From positions 1,550,001-1,614,000 of the forward strand of contig OZ244721.1 in the NCBI GenBank assembly GCA_965219235.1: a stretch of 64,000 nt of DNA, read 5' to 3'. Made by a program: the position numbers and the translations under genes. Each line of letters begins with the position of its first letter. Position 1 is the first letter of the stretch. Below the pieces are notes generated by a model. That model did no database searches. It saw nothing but the letters and a program-made list of their open reading frames with translations, and was not told the origin of the DNA. Shown here piece after piece: positions 16,839-25,802 of this stretch. The stretch comes from CBDHCC01 sp965219235 (lineage in GTDB: Bacteria; Pseudomonadota; Alphaproteobacteria; Sphingomonadales; Sphingomonadaceae).

Positions 16839-19800
16839 ATGGTCAACGCTCCCTCAACCCTGATGAGCGCCGTCGCGCTCCTCGCCGCCCTGTTCGGGAG
16901 CGGGGGGACACAGGCGGCGGATCGCGTCATCACCAACACCGCCAGCGTCCAGTGGGACGGCGGCGACCGGGTGCGTGCGTCCGCCAGCAACACCGTCACG
17001 CTGTCGGTGGAGGAGGCGCCACCCGCCATCCCGACGCTGTCCGCCTTCGCGTTGGTTCCGGAGGGTCCGGTGCGCTTCGCCGTGGACGGCGCCACCTGTG
17101 CGGCCAACCCCAGGCTGGGCGGCGCGACCTTCGGGGCACGGTCGCTCAGTCCCGCCTCCCTGGTGCCGCTGAGCGACATCGTTCCCGGACACCCGCTGGT
17201 GATCGCCATCGACGCTGCGGCCGCCAACACGAATCCCGCCCAGCGGGACCGGATGGAGGTGCGCATCACCGCCCCCACCGGCGACAGCGAAGGCCTGAGC
17301 CTGCTGGAAACGGAAGCGGACAGCGGCCGTTTCGCGGGCGTGGTTCCAACCGCCCCCACTCCGCCGGCGGTGGTGAAGGACGACTGCCTGCTGTCGCTGC
17401 CGGCGAGCGGCGTTGCCGACCTGGCGGTCTCAGGACACGGTGGTGGATCGATCGGGAGCGTCTCCACATCCATTAGGCCGTCGGAGATCAACATGGTGTT
17501 CGACTCCGACACCGGCGATCCCGTGCCGGGCGCTCGGCTGACGCTGGTGGACGCGCAGACGAAGGCGCCGGCCACCGTCTGGGAGTATGACGGGGTCACC
17601 CGCGCTTCCGCCACCACGATTTCGGCCGGAAGCGACGGACAACGCGCCCGATCCATCGGCTCCGCGCCGTCCGGGGAGCCGATGCCGCGGGGGGGCTTCC
17701 GCTTCCCCATCGTGGACCCCGGACACTACGTCCTGCTCGTCGAACCGCCGCAGCCCTATCGCGGTCCGTCCACCGCCACGGCGGAGCAGATCGCGCGTTT
17801 CGGCAGCTACCGGATCCGGGACGGATCCTACGTGCTGGGCTTTGCCGTCGGAGACGACGGGGAGATCGACTTCGACGTGCCGCTGGACCGTCCGGGCACG
17901 GGACTGTCGCTGACCAAATCGGCATCGTCTGCTGTCGCGGAACCCGGCGATCGGGTGCTCTACACCCTGACCCTGGACAACACGGACGCCGTTCGACGGA
18001 CCGGAGAGGTCCGCATCCTGGATCGGCTTCCCGAGGGTCTCCGGCTGGTTCGCGACAGCGTGCGCGTCAGCGCCTCCACGGTTCGCGCCTCCTCCCTCGA
18101 CGGACGACAGGCGAGCTTCGTCCTCCCTGCCTTCGCTCCCGCCGAGCAGCGGGTGGTGCGCTATCTCGCGGAAGTGCGACCGGACGCCCGGTCGGGTCCG
18201 GCGCTCAATCGCGCGCAGGCGACCGACAGCCGGGGTGTGGCGAGCCCGGTCGCCGATGCCGTGGTGCGCGTCTCCCGCGATGGGCTGACCGAGCGCATGA
18301 CGATCGCCGGCCGCGTCACCGACGGCGGCTGCGCGATCGCCGGCGCCGAGCCACGCGGAGTGGGCGGCGTCCGCATCGTCCTGGAGGATGGCAGCTTCGC
18401 GGTCACCGATCCGGACGGTCGCTACCATCTCGACGGCGTGCGCCCCAGCCATCACGTCGTTCAGATGGACGAGCACAGCCTGCCCGCCGACCAAGTCCCG
18501 GTTGACTGCGCTCGCGACACCCGTTCGGCCGGCAGCGCCTCGTCGCGTTTCGTGCGCGGCGGGGGCGGCGCTCTCGCGCGGGCCGATTTCCGACTCGCGA
18601 TGGGAGAGTCCGGTGCGCGGCTGGCACCCCGGACGCTCGCCAGGGCGGAGATCGCGACGGACGGCTTCGCGGCCGGTGGCGAGGGTCGCGACTGGCTTGC
18701 CGGACAGCCGCCGGGCATCGGCTGGCTCTTCCCCGCCGCCAGCGACAATCCCCGCGCCCGGGTGATCCGCGTCGCCATCAAGCACGCGCCCGACCAGACC
18801 GTCGCCCTGACGCGCGAAGGCGAGGCCGTGCCCGCGCTCAACTTCGACGGCACGCTGCGCAATGCCGACGACACCGTGGCGGTCAGCGTCTGGCGTGGTC
18901 TCGAGCTCACCGGCCGCGACACGCGCTTCACGGCCGAGGTGCGAGCGGCCGACGGCAGCGTGGTCGAGCGGCTGGAGCGCACCGTCCACTTCGCCGACAC
19001 CCCGATCCGCGCCGAGGTCCTGCGCGACCGATCGCTGCTGGTGGCCGACGGCGTGTCGCGGCCGGTGATCGCGGTGCGGCTGACCGACGGCTCCGGCCGT
19101 CCGGTCCACCATGGTCTGACCGGGCCGTTCACCGTGCCCGATCCCTACCTCCCGGCCCAGGACTCCGAGGCGCTGCAGGTCCGCCAGCTCGGCGGGCTGG
19201 AACGCGCGCCGGCCACCTGGCGCGTCGAGGGCGATGACGGCGTCGCCTCTATCGAGCTGATGCCGACCACCGCGTCGGGCAGCCTGACCGTCATCCTGCC
19301 CTTCACCGACGGCGATCGGCAGCGCGAACAGCGCTTCGACCTGTGGCTCGACCCGGGTGACCGCCCCTGGACGATCGTCGGCCTGGCGGAGGGCTCGCTG
19401 GGCCGCGCGGCCATCGACGACCATGTCGAGCCGCTCTCCGGGGACCGCCCGCTGGTCGACGGCCGCATGGCCTTCTACGCCAAGGGCCGGATCCTCGGCC
19501 GCTGGCTGCTCACCGCCTCCTACGACACCGACAAGATGCGCGAGGAGCAGCGGTTCGGCGGAGCGATCGACCCCACCGCCTACTACACCGTCTATGCCGA
19601 CGGATCGGAGCGGCTGTTCGACGCCGCCTCGCTGCGCAAGCTCTACCTGAAGCTGGAGCGGCCGCAGTTCGCCGCCCTGTTCGGCGACTATCGGACCGGC
19701 ATCGACCGGCCCGAGCTGACCCGCTATGTCCGCGCCTTCAACGGCGTGCGGGCGCAGTTCGGCAACGGCCGCGTCGCCGTCACCGCGTTCGCCGCCGACA

Positions 19801-21887
19801 CCGCCTTCCGGACCCGACGCGTGGAGATACAGGGGAGCGGCCTGTCCGGCCCCTACTCGCTCGGCGCGCGCGCACTGGTGCCCAATGGCGAGCATGTGGC
19901 GATCGAAGTGCGCGACCGCCTGCGCTCCAACCTGGTGGTCGCGCGCCGCGAGCTGCACCGCTATCTCGATTACGAGATCGACTACGACACGGGCGTGCTG
20001 CGCTTCCGCGAGCCGATCGCCTCGCGCGACACGGGCCTCAACCCGCAGTTCGTCGTGGTGGACTTCGAGGGGGACGGCGGGGCACGCAAGGTGGTGAATG
20101 CCGGTGGACGCGCGGGCTGGACGTCGGCGGACGGGCGTTTCGCCGCGGCGGCGACCGCGATCCGCGATCGCGACGAGGGCGGCGCCACCGACCTCCTCGG
20201 CGCGGACGCGCAGTTCCGCCCGCTCGCCTCCACCGAGGTGCGCGCCGAACTGGCGGTGTCGCACGGCGACCGGCCGGACACCGGCGGCAACTCCATCCGT
20301 GGAGACGCGGTCGCCTGGCTGGTCGAGGCCGAGCACCATGGCGAGACCGTCGACCTGCTCGGCTACGCCCGGCAGATCGGCCCCGGCTTCGGGATCGGAC
20401 AGCAGACCCTGTCGGAGCGCGCCAGCCGCAAGCTGGGCCTGGACGGGCGCCACCGCCTGACGCGCAGCCTGTCGCTCACCGGCAGCGCCTATACGGAGAA
20501 CTATCTCGACAGCCCCGCGCGGCGAATCGCGATCCGCGCCGCGCTGGAGATGACACGGCAGAACGCCACCTTGCGCGCCGGGCTGGCGCATGTGGACGAC
20601 CGCACCCCCACCGGCGGCTCCCGCCGCTCCACCCTGCTGGAGCTCGGCGGCCGGCAGCGGGCGACCGACCGGCTGGAGATCGACGCCAAGGCGGAGCTCG
20701 CACTCGGTGGCCGGGACGACAGCATCGACTTTCCGCAGAGGATGACGGCCGGAGTGCGCTGGCGAGCGACGGAGGGGGTGGATCTGACGGGCGCCTACCA
20801 GCTCGCGACGGGTGGTTCGGTCGATGCCGGCAATGCGCGCGTCGGGTTCGAGCTGCGGCCGTGGGCGGGCGCCCGCGTCGCCGCCACCGCCAACCGCCAG
20901 TCGATCACGGAGCTCGGCACACGCTCCTACACGGCGTTCGGGCTCGCCCAGTCGCTTCCCGTCTCGGAGCGCCTGACGATCGACGCCAGCCTGGACGCCA
21001 ACACCACGCTGGGCCGGTTCGACCGCGGCGCGATCCTGAACCCGGAGCAGCCGGTGGCGACCGGCGGCTTCGTGGGCGCGGGAGCGGCGCTGACCGAGGA
21101 CTTCGCCGCCGCCACCTTGGGCGCCACCTGGCGGGGCGAGCGCTGGACCGCCGCCGGACGCGGCGAGCTGCGCCGCGGTTCGCGAACCGACCGCTGGGCC
21201 GTGACGCTCAGCGGCATCCGGCAACTCGGCGAGGGCCGCTCCGTGGGGGGCCGGCTGATCGCCACCGCCGCTCGGGGGGACGTCGGCACGGACACGCGCA
21301 ACATCGAGGCGTCGGCCGCCGCGGCCATCCGGCCCGCGCGGAGCGCCTGGTCCGTTCTCGACCGCTTCGACTACCGTGAGGACGGCGTCACCAATGCCAT
21401 CCTGGGCCAGACCGGGCCGGTCGACGGGGAGCGGCTGACGGTGAACGGCGACGCCCGCTCGCGGCGGCTGGTCAACAGCCTGTCGGTGAACTGGACGCCG
21501 CGCGGATCGCGCGGGGGCGAGCGATCGGAACGGGGCGAGCTGCAGCTGTTCCTGGGCACGCGCTACAATCTGGAGCGCTATGACGACCTCGACGTGTCCG
21601 GCTTGAGCGTGGTCGCCGGAGCCGACGCCGAGATGGCGCTCCACCGCCGGCTGTCGATCGGTGGCCAGGCCAGCGTGCGCGCCGGCGCGGGCGGCGGCGC
21701 GCGCGCCTACGCCTTCGGCCCGCGCACGACGCTCTCCCCCGCCGCGAACACGACGCTGACGCTCGGCTACAATCTCGCGGGCTTTCGGGATCGCGATTTC
21801 GAGGCCGCGCGCGCCACGCGCGAGGGGGTGTTCGTCACGGCCCGCATCAAGTTCGACGCCGGCGGACTGGCCCATCTGTTCGAGTGA
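16839..21887 (+). CDS. Giant Ig-like/DUF11 protein with C-terminal outer-membrane barrel
   Basis: A 1682-residue exported protein. Order: signal peptide (1-27); shared N-terminal motif VITNTASVQW...SNTVTLSVEE (30-59); Ig-like modules; a DUF11 domain (about 357-470, LTKSASSAVAEPGDRVLYTLTLDN); a carboxypeptidase-regulatory/SdrD-B-like domain (about 487-540, VRIVLEDGSFAVTDPDGRYHLDGV); another Ig-like unit (655-767); then from about 845 to the end amphipathic beta strands typical of an outer-membrane barrel, containing YDTGVLRFREPI, and ending VFVTARIKF plus a 10-residue tail. A surface anchor, an usher-like pore or an inverse-autotransporter-like adhesin are all possible. Last gene of the four-gene run. 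Confidence 0.8.
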   Translation: MVNAPSTLMSAVALLAALFGSGGTQAADRVITNTASVQWDGGDRVRASASNTVTLSVEEAPPAIPTLSAFALVPEGPVRFAVDGATCAANPRLGGATFGARSLSPASLVPLSDIVPGHPLVIAIDAAAANTNPAQRDRMEVRITAPTGDSEGLSLLETEADSGRFAGVVPTAPTPPAVVKDDCLLSLPASGVADLAVSGHGGGSIGSVSTSIRPSEINMVFDSDTGDPVPGARLTLVDAQTKAPATVWEYDGVTRASATTISAGSDGQRARSIGSAPSGEPMPRGGFRFPIVDPGHYVLLVEPPQPYRGPSTATAEQIARFGSYRIRDGSYVLGFAVGDDGEIDFDVPLDRPGTGLSLTKSASSAVAEPGDRVLYTLTLDNTDAVRRTGEVRILDRLPEGLRLVRDSVRVSASTVRASSLDGRQASFVLPAFAPAEQRVVRYLAEVRPDARSGPALNRAQATDSRGVASPVADAVVRVSRDGLTERMTIAGRVTDGGCAIAGAEPRGVGGVRIVLEDGSFAVTDPDGRYHLDGVRPSHHVVQMDEHSLPADQVPVDCARDTRSAGSASSRFVRGGGGALARADFRLAMGESGARLAPRTLARAEIATDGFAAGGEGRDWLAGQPPGIGWLFPAASDNPRARVIRVAIKHAPDQTVALTREGEAVPALNFDGTLRNADDTVAVSVWRGLELTGRDTRFTAEVRAADGSVVERLERTVHFADTPIRAEVLRDRSLLVADGVSRPVIAVRLTDGSGRPVHHGLTGPFTVPDPYLPAQDSEALQVRQLGGLERAPATWRVEGDDGVASIELMPTTASGSLTVILPFTDGDRQREQRFDLWLDPGDRPWTIVGLAEGSLGRAAIDDHVEPLSGDRPLVDGRMAFYAKGRILGRWLLTASYDTDKMREEQRFGGAIDPTAYYTVYADGSERLFDAASLRKLYLKLERPQFAALFGDYRTGIDRPELTRYVRAFNGVRAQFGNGRVAVTAFAADTAFRTRRVEIQGSGLSGPYSLGARALVPNGEHVAIEVRDRLRSNLVVARRELHRYLDYEIDYDTGVLRFREPIASRDTGLNPQFVVVDFEGDGGARKVVNAGGRAGWTSADGRFAAAATAIRDRDEGGATDLLGADAQFRPLASTEVRAELAVSHGDRPDTGGNSIRGDAVAWLVEAEHHGETVDLLGYARQIGPGFGIGQQTLSERASRKLGLDGRHRLTRSLSLTGSAYTENYLDSPARRIAIRAALEMTRQNATLRAGLAHVDDRTPTGGSRRSTLLELGGRQRATDRLEIDAKAELALGGRDDSIDFPQRMTAGVRWRATEGVDLTGAYQLATGGSVDAGNARVGFELRPWAGARVAATANRQSITELGTRSYTAFGLAQSLPVSERLTIDASLDANTTLGRFDRGAILNPEQPVATGGFVGAGAALTEDFAAATLGATWRGERWTAAGRGELRRGSRTDRWAVTLSGIRQLGEGRSVGGRLIATAARGDVGTDTRNIEASAAAAIRPARSAWSVLDRFDYREDGVTNAILGQTGPVDGERLTVNGDARSRRLVNSLSVNWTPRGSRGGERSERGELQLFLGTRYNLERYDDLDVSGLSVVAGADAEMALHRRLSIGGQASVRAGAGGGARAYAFGPRTTLSPAANTTLTLGYNLAGFRDRDFEAARATREGVFVTARIKFDAGGLAHLFE

Positions 21888-21951
21888 GGTTGGCCTGAGG
21901 CCGGCACCGGGTTAAGACGGTCGCCTCCCGCGAACCCCCGGCAGGCCGACC

Positions 21952-23133
21952 ATGCTCTTCGACACCCTCGCGCCCCAGCCGGCTGACCCGCTGCTCGGTC
22001 TGATCGGCCGCTTCCGCGCCGATCCGCGCGGGCGCAAGATCGACCTGGGCGTGGGCGTCTATTTCGACGCGCACGGCGACACGCCGGTGTTCAAGGCGGT
22101 GAAGCTCGCCGAGCGCCAGCTGTGGGAGCACCAGGAGACCAAGCGCTATCTGGGTCCCGAGGGGGACCGCGAGTTCACCGCGGCGGTGTCCCGCCTCCTC
22201 CTCGACGGAACCGGGGTGGACGGGCGGTGGATCGCGCTGCAGACGCCGGGTGGCACCGGAGCGGTTCGCCTGGGGCTCGAGACGCTGAAGCGGGTCGGCG
22301 TGAAGCGGGTGCTGCTCGGCCTGCCGAGCTGGCCGGTTCACGCCAACATCCTGGACGCGCTGGAGCTGGAGACGGTCTCCTACCGACACTACGACCCGGT
22401 GGCCGGCGAGGTCGACATCGCCGCGCTGATGGAGCGCGTGGAGAGCGCCGGACGCGGGGATGCGCTGGTGATCCATGGCTGCTGCCACAATCCTTCCGGG
22501 GCCGACCTGACCGAGGCGCAATGGGCCACGCTCGCGGACGCGCTGGCGCGGCGCGGGGTCGTGCCGCTCATCGACCTCGCCTACCACGGTCTCGGCCGAG
22601 GTCTTGTGGACGATCTCGTGGGCGTGCGGACGGTGCTCGCGCAGGCGCCGGAGGCGATGGTCGCCTACAGCTGCGACAAGAACTTCGGCCTGTATCGCGA
22701 GCGCACCGGCGCGCTGTTCACCGTGGCGGACAGCGCGGCGGCGGCCAACCGCGTGGAGGGGCACCAGCATGCGATCGCGCGCGCCAACTGGTCGATGCCG
22801 CCCGACCACGGCGCGGCGGCGGTGCGAGTGATTCTGAACGACGAGGCGCTGGAACCGATCTGGCGTACGGAGCTGGACATCATGCGCGACCGCATCCGGT
22901 CCGTCCGGGCCGCGCTGTCGGGCGCGGACACGCCGATCGCGACGGCCGCGGTCGGCCGTCAGAACGGGCTGTTCTCGCTTCTGCCGCTCCCCCCCCGGCA
23001 GGTCGCCCATCTTCGCGAGAGCCACGGCGTCTACATGGCCGACAGCGGCCGCATCAACGTCGCCGGGCTGACCGATGACAACCTGCCCCACTTCGTCGAC
23101 GCGCTGCGCTCGCTGGAGCCGGTCACGGCATGA
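21952..23133 (+). CDS. Aromatic amino acid/aspartate aminotransferase
   Basis: A 393-residue PLP-dependent class I aminotransferase of the TyrB/AspC (Ib) type. LGVGVYFDAHGDTPVF near the N-terminus, GGTGAVRLGLE, HGCCHNPSGADLTEAQW, LIDLAYHGLGRG, YSCDKNFGLYRERTGAL (PLP lysine in SCDKN) and SGRINVAGLT near the C-terminus (substrate Arg) are all in place. The second substrate-binding GCCHNPSG motif supports aromatic/dicarboxylic specificity. It overlaps cysS by four bases (ATGA). Confidence 0.92.
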   Translation: MLFDTLAPQPADPLLGLIGRFRADPRGRKIDLGVGVYFDAHGDTPVFKAVKLAERQLWEHQETKRYLGPEGDREFTAAVSRLLLDGTGVDGRWIALQTPGGTGAVRLGLETLKRVGVKRVLLGLPSWPVHANILDALELETVSYRHYDPVAGEVDIAALMERVESAGRGDALVIHGCCHNPSGADLTEAQWATLADALARRGVVPLIDLAYHGLGRGLVDDLVGVRTVLAQAPEAMVAYSCDKNFGLYRERTGALFTVADSAAAANRVEGHQHAIARANWSMPPDHGAAAVRVILNDEALEPIWRTELDIMRDRIRSVRAALSGADTPIATAAVGRQNGLFSLLPLPPRQVAHLRESHGVYMADSGRINVAGLTDDNLPHFVDALRSLEPVTA

Positions 23134-24566
23134 GCGAACCGCTGCGGCTGTTCAACTCGCTGACGCGCCGGCTCGAGACCTTCGCGCCCGTCCATCCCGG
23201 CGAGGCGCGGGTCTACAGCTGCGGCCCGACGGTCTACAACGACCAGCACATCGGCAACATGCGCGCCTATCTGTTCGCCGACGTGCTCGGCCGGACGCTG
23301 AGCCACCTCGGCTATCGACTCACCCATATCATCAACATCACCGATGTCGGACATCTCCAGTCCGACGCCGACGAGGGCGAGGACAAGCTGGAGGCGGCGG
23401 CGCGGGTCGAGGGTGGCACCGCGTGGGACGTGGCCGCGCGGCACACGGCGACCTTCCTGATCGACATCGACAGGCTGAACATCCGATCGCCCTTCAAGTG
23501 GGCCGTGGCGACCGACCATATCGGCGAAATGGTCGACTTCGCCAAGTCGATCGAAGACCGCTGCTACCCTCTCGAGGACGGCCTCTATTTCGATACCTCG
23601 CTAGTTCCCGACTATGGGCGCCTCTCCGGCACCGCACCGGACGAGCGGGAAGCGCGGATCACGGCCGTGGCGGGCAAGCGGCGGCCGGAGGACTTCGCGG
23701 TGTGGCGGACATTCGCCGACACCGATCGGCGGCAGATGGAGTGGGACAGCCCGTGGGGGCGGGGCGCGCCCGGCTGGCACCTGGAATGTTCGGCGATGAG
23801 CCTGAAGTATCTCGGCTCTCCCTTCGACATCCACACCGGCGGCATCGATCACCGCGAGATCCACCATCCCAACGAGATCGCCCAGAACCAGGCGCACAGC
23901 GACTGCGCGACCACGGGCGCCAACCTGTGGATGCACAACAACTTCCTGGTGACACGCGCGGCGAAGATGTCGAAGTCGTCGGGCGACTTCCTGACGCTTC
24001 AGCGGCTGGTCGACCGCGGCCTCCACCCGCTCGCCTATCGGCTGATGTGCCTTCAGGCCCATTATCGCGGCGAGCTCGAATGGAGCTGGGAGGGCGCGAT
24101 CGCCGCGCTGACCCGGCTGAAGCGGTTGGTGATCGCGGTCGGGTCTTTGCGCGAGCGGGCCGCGGACGCGCCGATCGGTGGCGCACTGACCCCCGGCGCG
24201 CTGGAGCGGCTCGCGCGGTTCGAGACGGCGATCCGCGACGACCTCAACACGCCGCGCGCGCTCGTCGAGCTGGAGGAGACGCTGTCGGATGGAGGGCTCG
24301 AGGCTCCGGTCCGACTGGGACTGGCCGCCACCATGGACGAGGTGCTTGGTCTGAGGCTGACCACGCTCGACAGGCGAGAGTTGCGCGTACGGCCGAAAGA
24401 CGCCGCCCTCACGGAAGCCCAGGTGGAAGCCGCGCTCGAACGGCGGCGCCAGGCCCGGGCAGTTCGCGACTTCGCCGCCGCCGATGCGGCGCGCGAGCTC
24501 CTTATGGCCGCCGGTGTCGAGGTGATGGACGGTGATGGGCTCGGCTGGGATTGGTCGCTGCGCTGA
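23130..24566 (+). CDS. cysS: Cysteine--tRNA ligase
   Basis: A 478-residue class I aminoacyl-tRNA synthetase. The HIGH-type motif is CGPTVYNDQHIGNMR (Cys29 and later Cys and His in WHLECSAMS and GGIDHREIHHPNE bind zinc), and the KMSKS loop is KMSKSSGDF. The catalytic insertion and C-terminal anticodon-binding helices (ALTEAQVEAALERRRQARAVRDFAAADAARELL) are normal length. The start codon is shared with the stop region of the upstream aminotransferase gene. Confidence 0.96.
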   Translation: MSEPLRLFNSLTRRLETFAPVHPGEARVYSCGPTVYNDQHIGNMRAYLFADVLGRTLSHLGYRLTHIINITDVGHLQSDADEGEDKLEAAARVEGGTAWDVAARHTATFLIDIDRLNIRSPFKWAVATDHIGEMVDFAKSIEDRCYPLEDGLYFDTSLVPDYGRLSGTAPDEREARITAVAGKRRPEDFAVWRTFADTDRRQMEWDSPWGRGAPGWHLECSAMSLKYLGSPFDIHTGGIDHREIHHPNEIAQNQAHSDCATTGANLWMHNNFLVTRAAKMSKSSGDFLTLQRLVDRGLHPLAYRLMCLQAHYRGELEWSWEGAIAALTRLKRLVIAVGSLRERAADAPIGGALTPGALERLARFETAIRDDLNTPRALVELEETLSDGGLEAPVRLGLAATMDEVLGLRLTTLDRRELRVRPKDAALTEAQVEAALERRRQARAVRDFAAADAARELLMAAGVEVMDGDGLGWDWSLR

Positions 24567-24587
24567 ATTCGACTCACCGCAAGCTTC

Positions 24588-24613
24588 GGAACCGACCGGC
24601 CTCTTCAAGCTTT
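24588..24613 (+). promoter_or_regulatory. Possible EcfG-type stress promoter
   Basis: GGAAC at 24588-24592 matches the -35 of alphaproteobacterial general stress sigma factor EcfG. At 16-17 bases downstream the sequence is GCTTTT instead of the expected CGTT, so the -10 is imperfect. It lies 70-90 bases before three genes with stress-type domains, which is why it is recorded. Confidence 0.3.
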
Positions 24614-24682
24614 TGTGCATTGATCTGAGTTTGTATGCAGTCACCCGACTGTCACAGATCAGTCCAGGACGGAAGGGAAGCG

Positions 24683-25078
24683 GTGCAAGACGACGGTTCC
24701 GACATTCTGCGCGTGCCCGTTCTGGAGGAGGATCTCACCGTTGGCATCCGCGAGAAGGTGACCGGCCGGGTTCGAGTTCACACCCGCGCGGAGGACGAGA
24801 GTCTCGTGCTGAAGCGCGATCTGTCCCGCAGCCGGGTCGTGGTCGAGCGGATGCCAGTCGGGCAACCCGTCGATCGGGTGCCCGAAGAGCGGATGGAGGG
24901 TGATGTCCGCATCATTCCCGTCTTCGAGGAGCGCCTCGTGGTCACGCGGGAACTCTGGCTGGTCGAGGAGCTTCACATCCGCCGCGAGACCATCGTCGAG
25001 GCGGTCGACGTGCCGGTCACCCGCCGCGTCACCCGCGTCGACATCGACCGAGACACAGGACCACAACAGGAGGATTGA
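24683..25078 (+). CDS. DUF2382 (YsnF/AvaK) domain protein
   Basis: A 131-residue acidic protein with DUF2382 signatures: ILRVPVLEEDLTVGIREKVTGRVRVHT, then RVPEERMEGDVRIIPVFEERLVVTRELWLVEELHIRRE. The domain is common in general-stress proteins of unknown activity. GTG at 24683 is chosen as start because AAGGGAAG precedes it by a good distance; an ATG at 24635 has no ribosome site. It lies six bases before an OmpA-family gene, and a second DUF2382 protein follows that. Confidence 0.85.
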   Translation: MQDDGSDILRVPVLEEDLTVGIREKVTGRVRVHTRAEDESLVLKRDLSRSRVVVERMPVGQPVDRVPEERMEGDVRIIPVFEERLVVTRELWLVEELHIRRETIVEAVDVPVTRRVTRVDIDRDTGPQQED

Positions 25079-25083
25079 ACATT

Positions 25084-25764
25084 ATGGCCGTACCCCCGCA
25101 CACTCCCGAAGGCGCTCCACCGCGCGATATCCAGGTCGAAGAAAAGTCGACGAACTGGCTGGCCTGGCTGCTGTTGCTGGCCGGTTTGATCGCGCTTCTC
25201 TGGTGGTTGTTCAGCCGCGATCACGATGTCGATCGCGCCGCCGTAGGGACGCAAGCCGCCACCACCGACACCGGCATGACCGGTGCGGACAATGCGATGA
25301 TCGTCGACAATGGCATGGCCGCCGATACCACCGGAGTGACCGACCCTAACGCCATCTCCGAAGGGATCGACCGCCCGCTGTCTCAGTTGCCGAACTATGT
25401 CGCCGGAACCGATCCGACCCCTGCCACCTTCACGTTCGAGCGCCTGAACTTCGATACGGACAGCACCAAGATCAAGGCGGGTGACGAGGCTGAGGTCCGC
25501 TCCATCGCGGCCGCGCTGAAGAACCGCGGCACGGCGCGCATCAAGGTGACCGGCTATGCCGATCCGCGCGGCACCAAGCCCTACAACCAGCGGCTCGCCA
25601 CCGAGCGCGCCGATGCCGTGAAGCAGGCGCTGGTGGCCCAGGGCGTCGCGGCGGATCGGATCGAGACGGAGGGCGGCGGCGAGACGATGCCCGCCAACGC
25701 CGGCTCGGTCCAGCAGGCGCGTGCCGAGGCCCGCCGGGCGCAGATCACGCTTCTGTCCCGCTAA
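25084..25764 (+). CDS. OmpA-family protein with membrane anchor
   Basis: A 226-residue protein with one N-terminal transmembrane helix (NWLAWLLLLAGLIALLWWLF), a low-complexity Asp/Thr/Met linker and a C-terminal OmpA-like peptidoglycan-binding domain (TFERLNFDTDSTKIKAGDEAEV...KVTGYADPRGTKPYNQRLATERADAVKQAL). The topology suits an inner-membrane protein reaching the cell wall. ATG at 25084 lies ten bases after a perfect AGGAGG. Placement between two DUF2382 genes suggests envelope-stress involvement. Confidence 0.9.
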   Translation: MAVPPHTPEGAPPRDIQVEEKSTNWLAWLLLLAGLIALLWWLFSRDHDVDRAAVGTQAATTDTGMTGADNAMIVDNGMAADTTGVTDPNAISEGIDRPLSQLPNYVAGTDPTPATFTFERLNFDTDSTKIKAGDEAEVRSIAAALKNRGTARIKVTGYADPRGTKPYNQRLATERADAVKQALVAQGVAADRIETEGGGETMPANAGSVQQARAEARRAQITLLSR

Positions 25765-25802
25765 CGACATCCCACCCCCAATCCACGAAGGAGACCACAC
25801 TC

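Noticed and set aside
17430..21875. A 1481-codon open frame on the minus strand opposite the giant DUF11/barrel gene
   Set aside because: High GC makes the opposite strand free of stops. The translation is low-complexity (Arg, Ala, Gly, Val, Glu repeats), has no signal peptide or domain and lies wholly antisense to a gene with signal peptide and domains.
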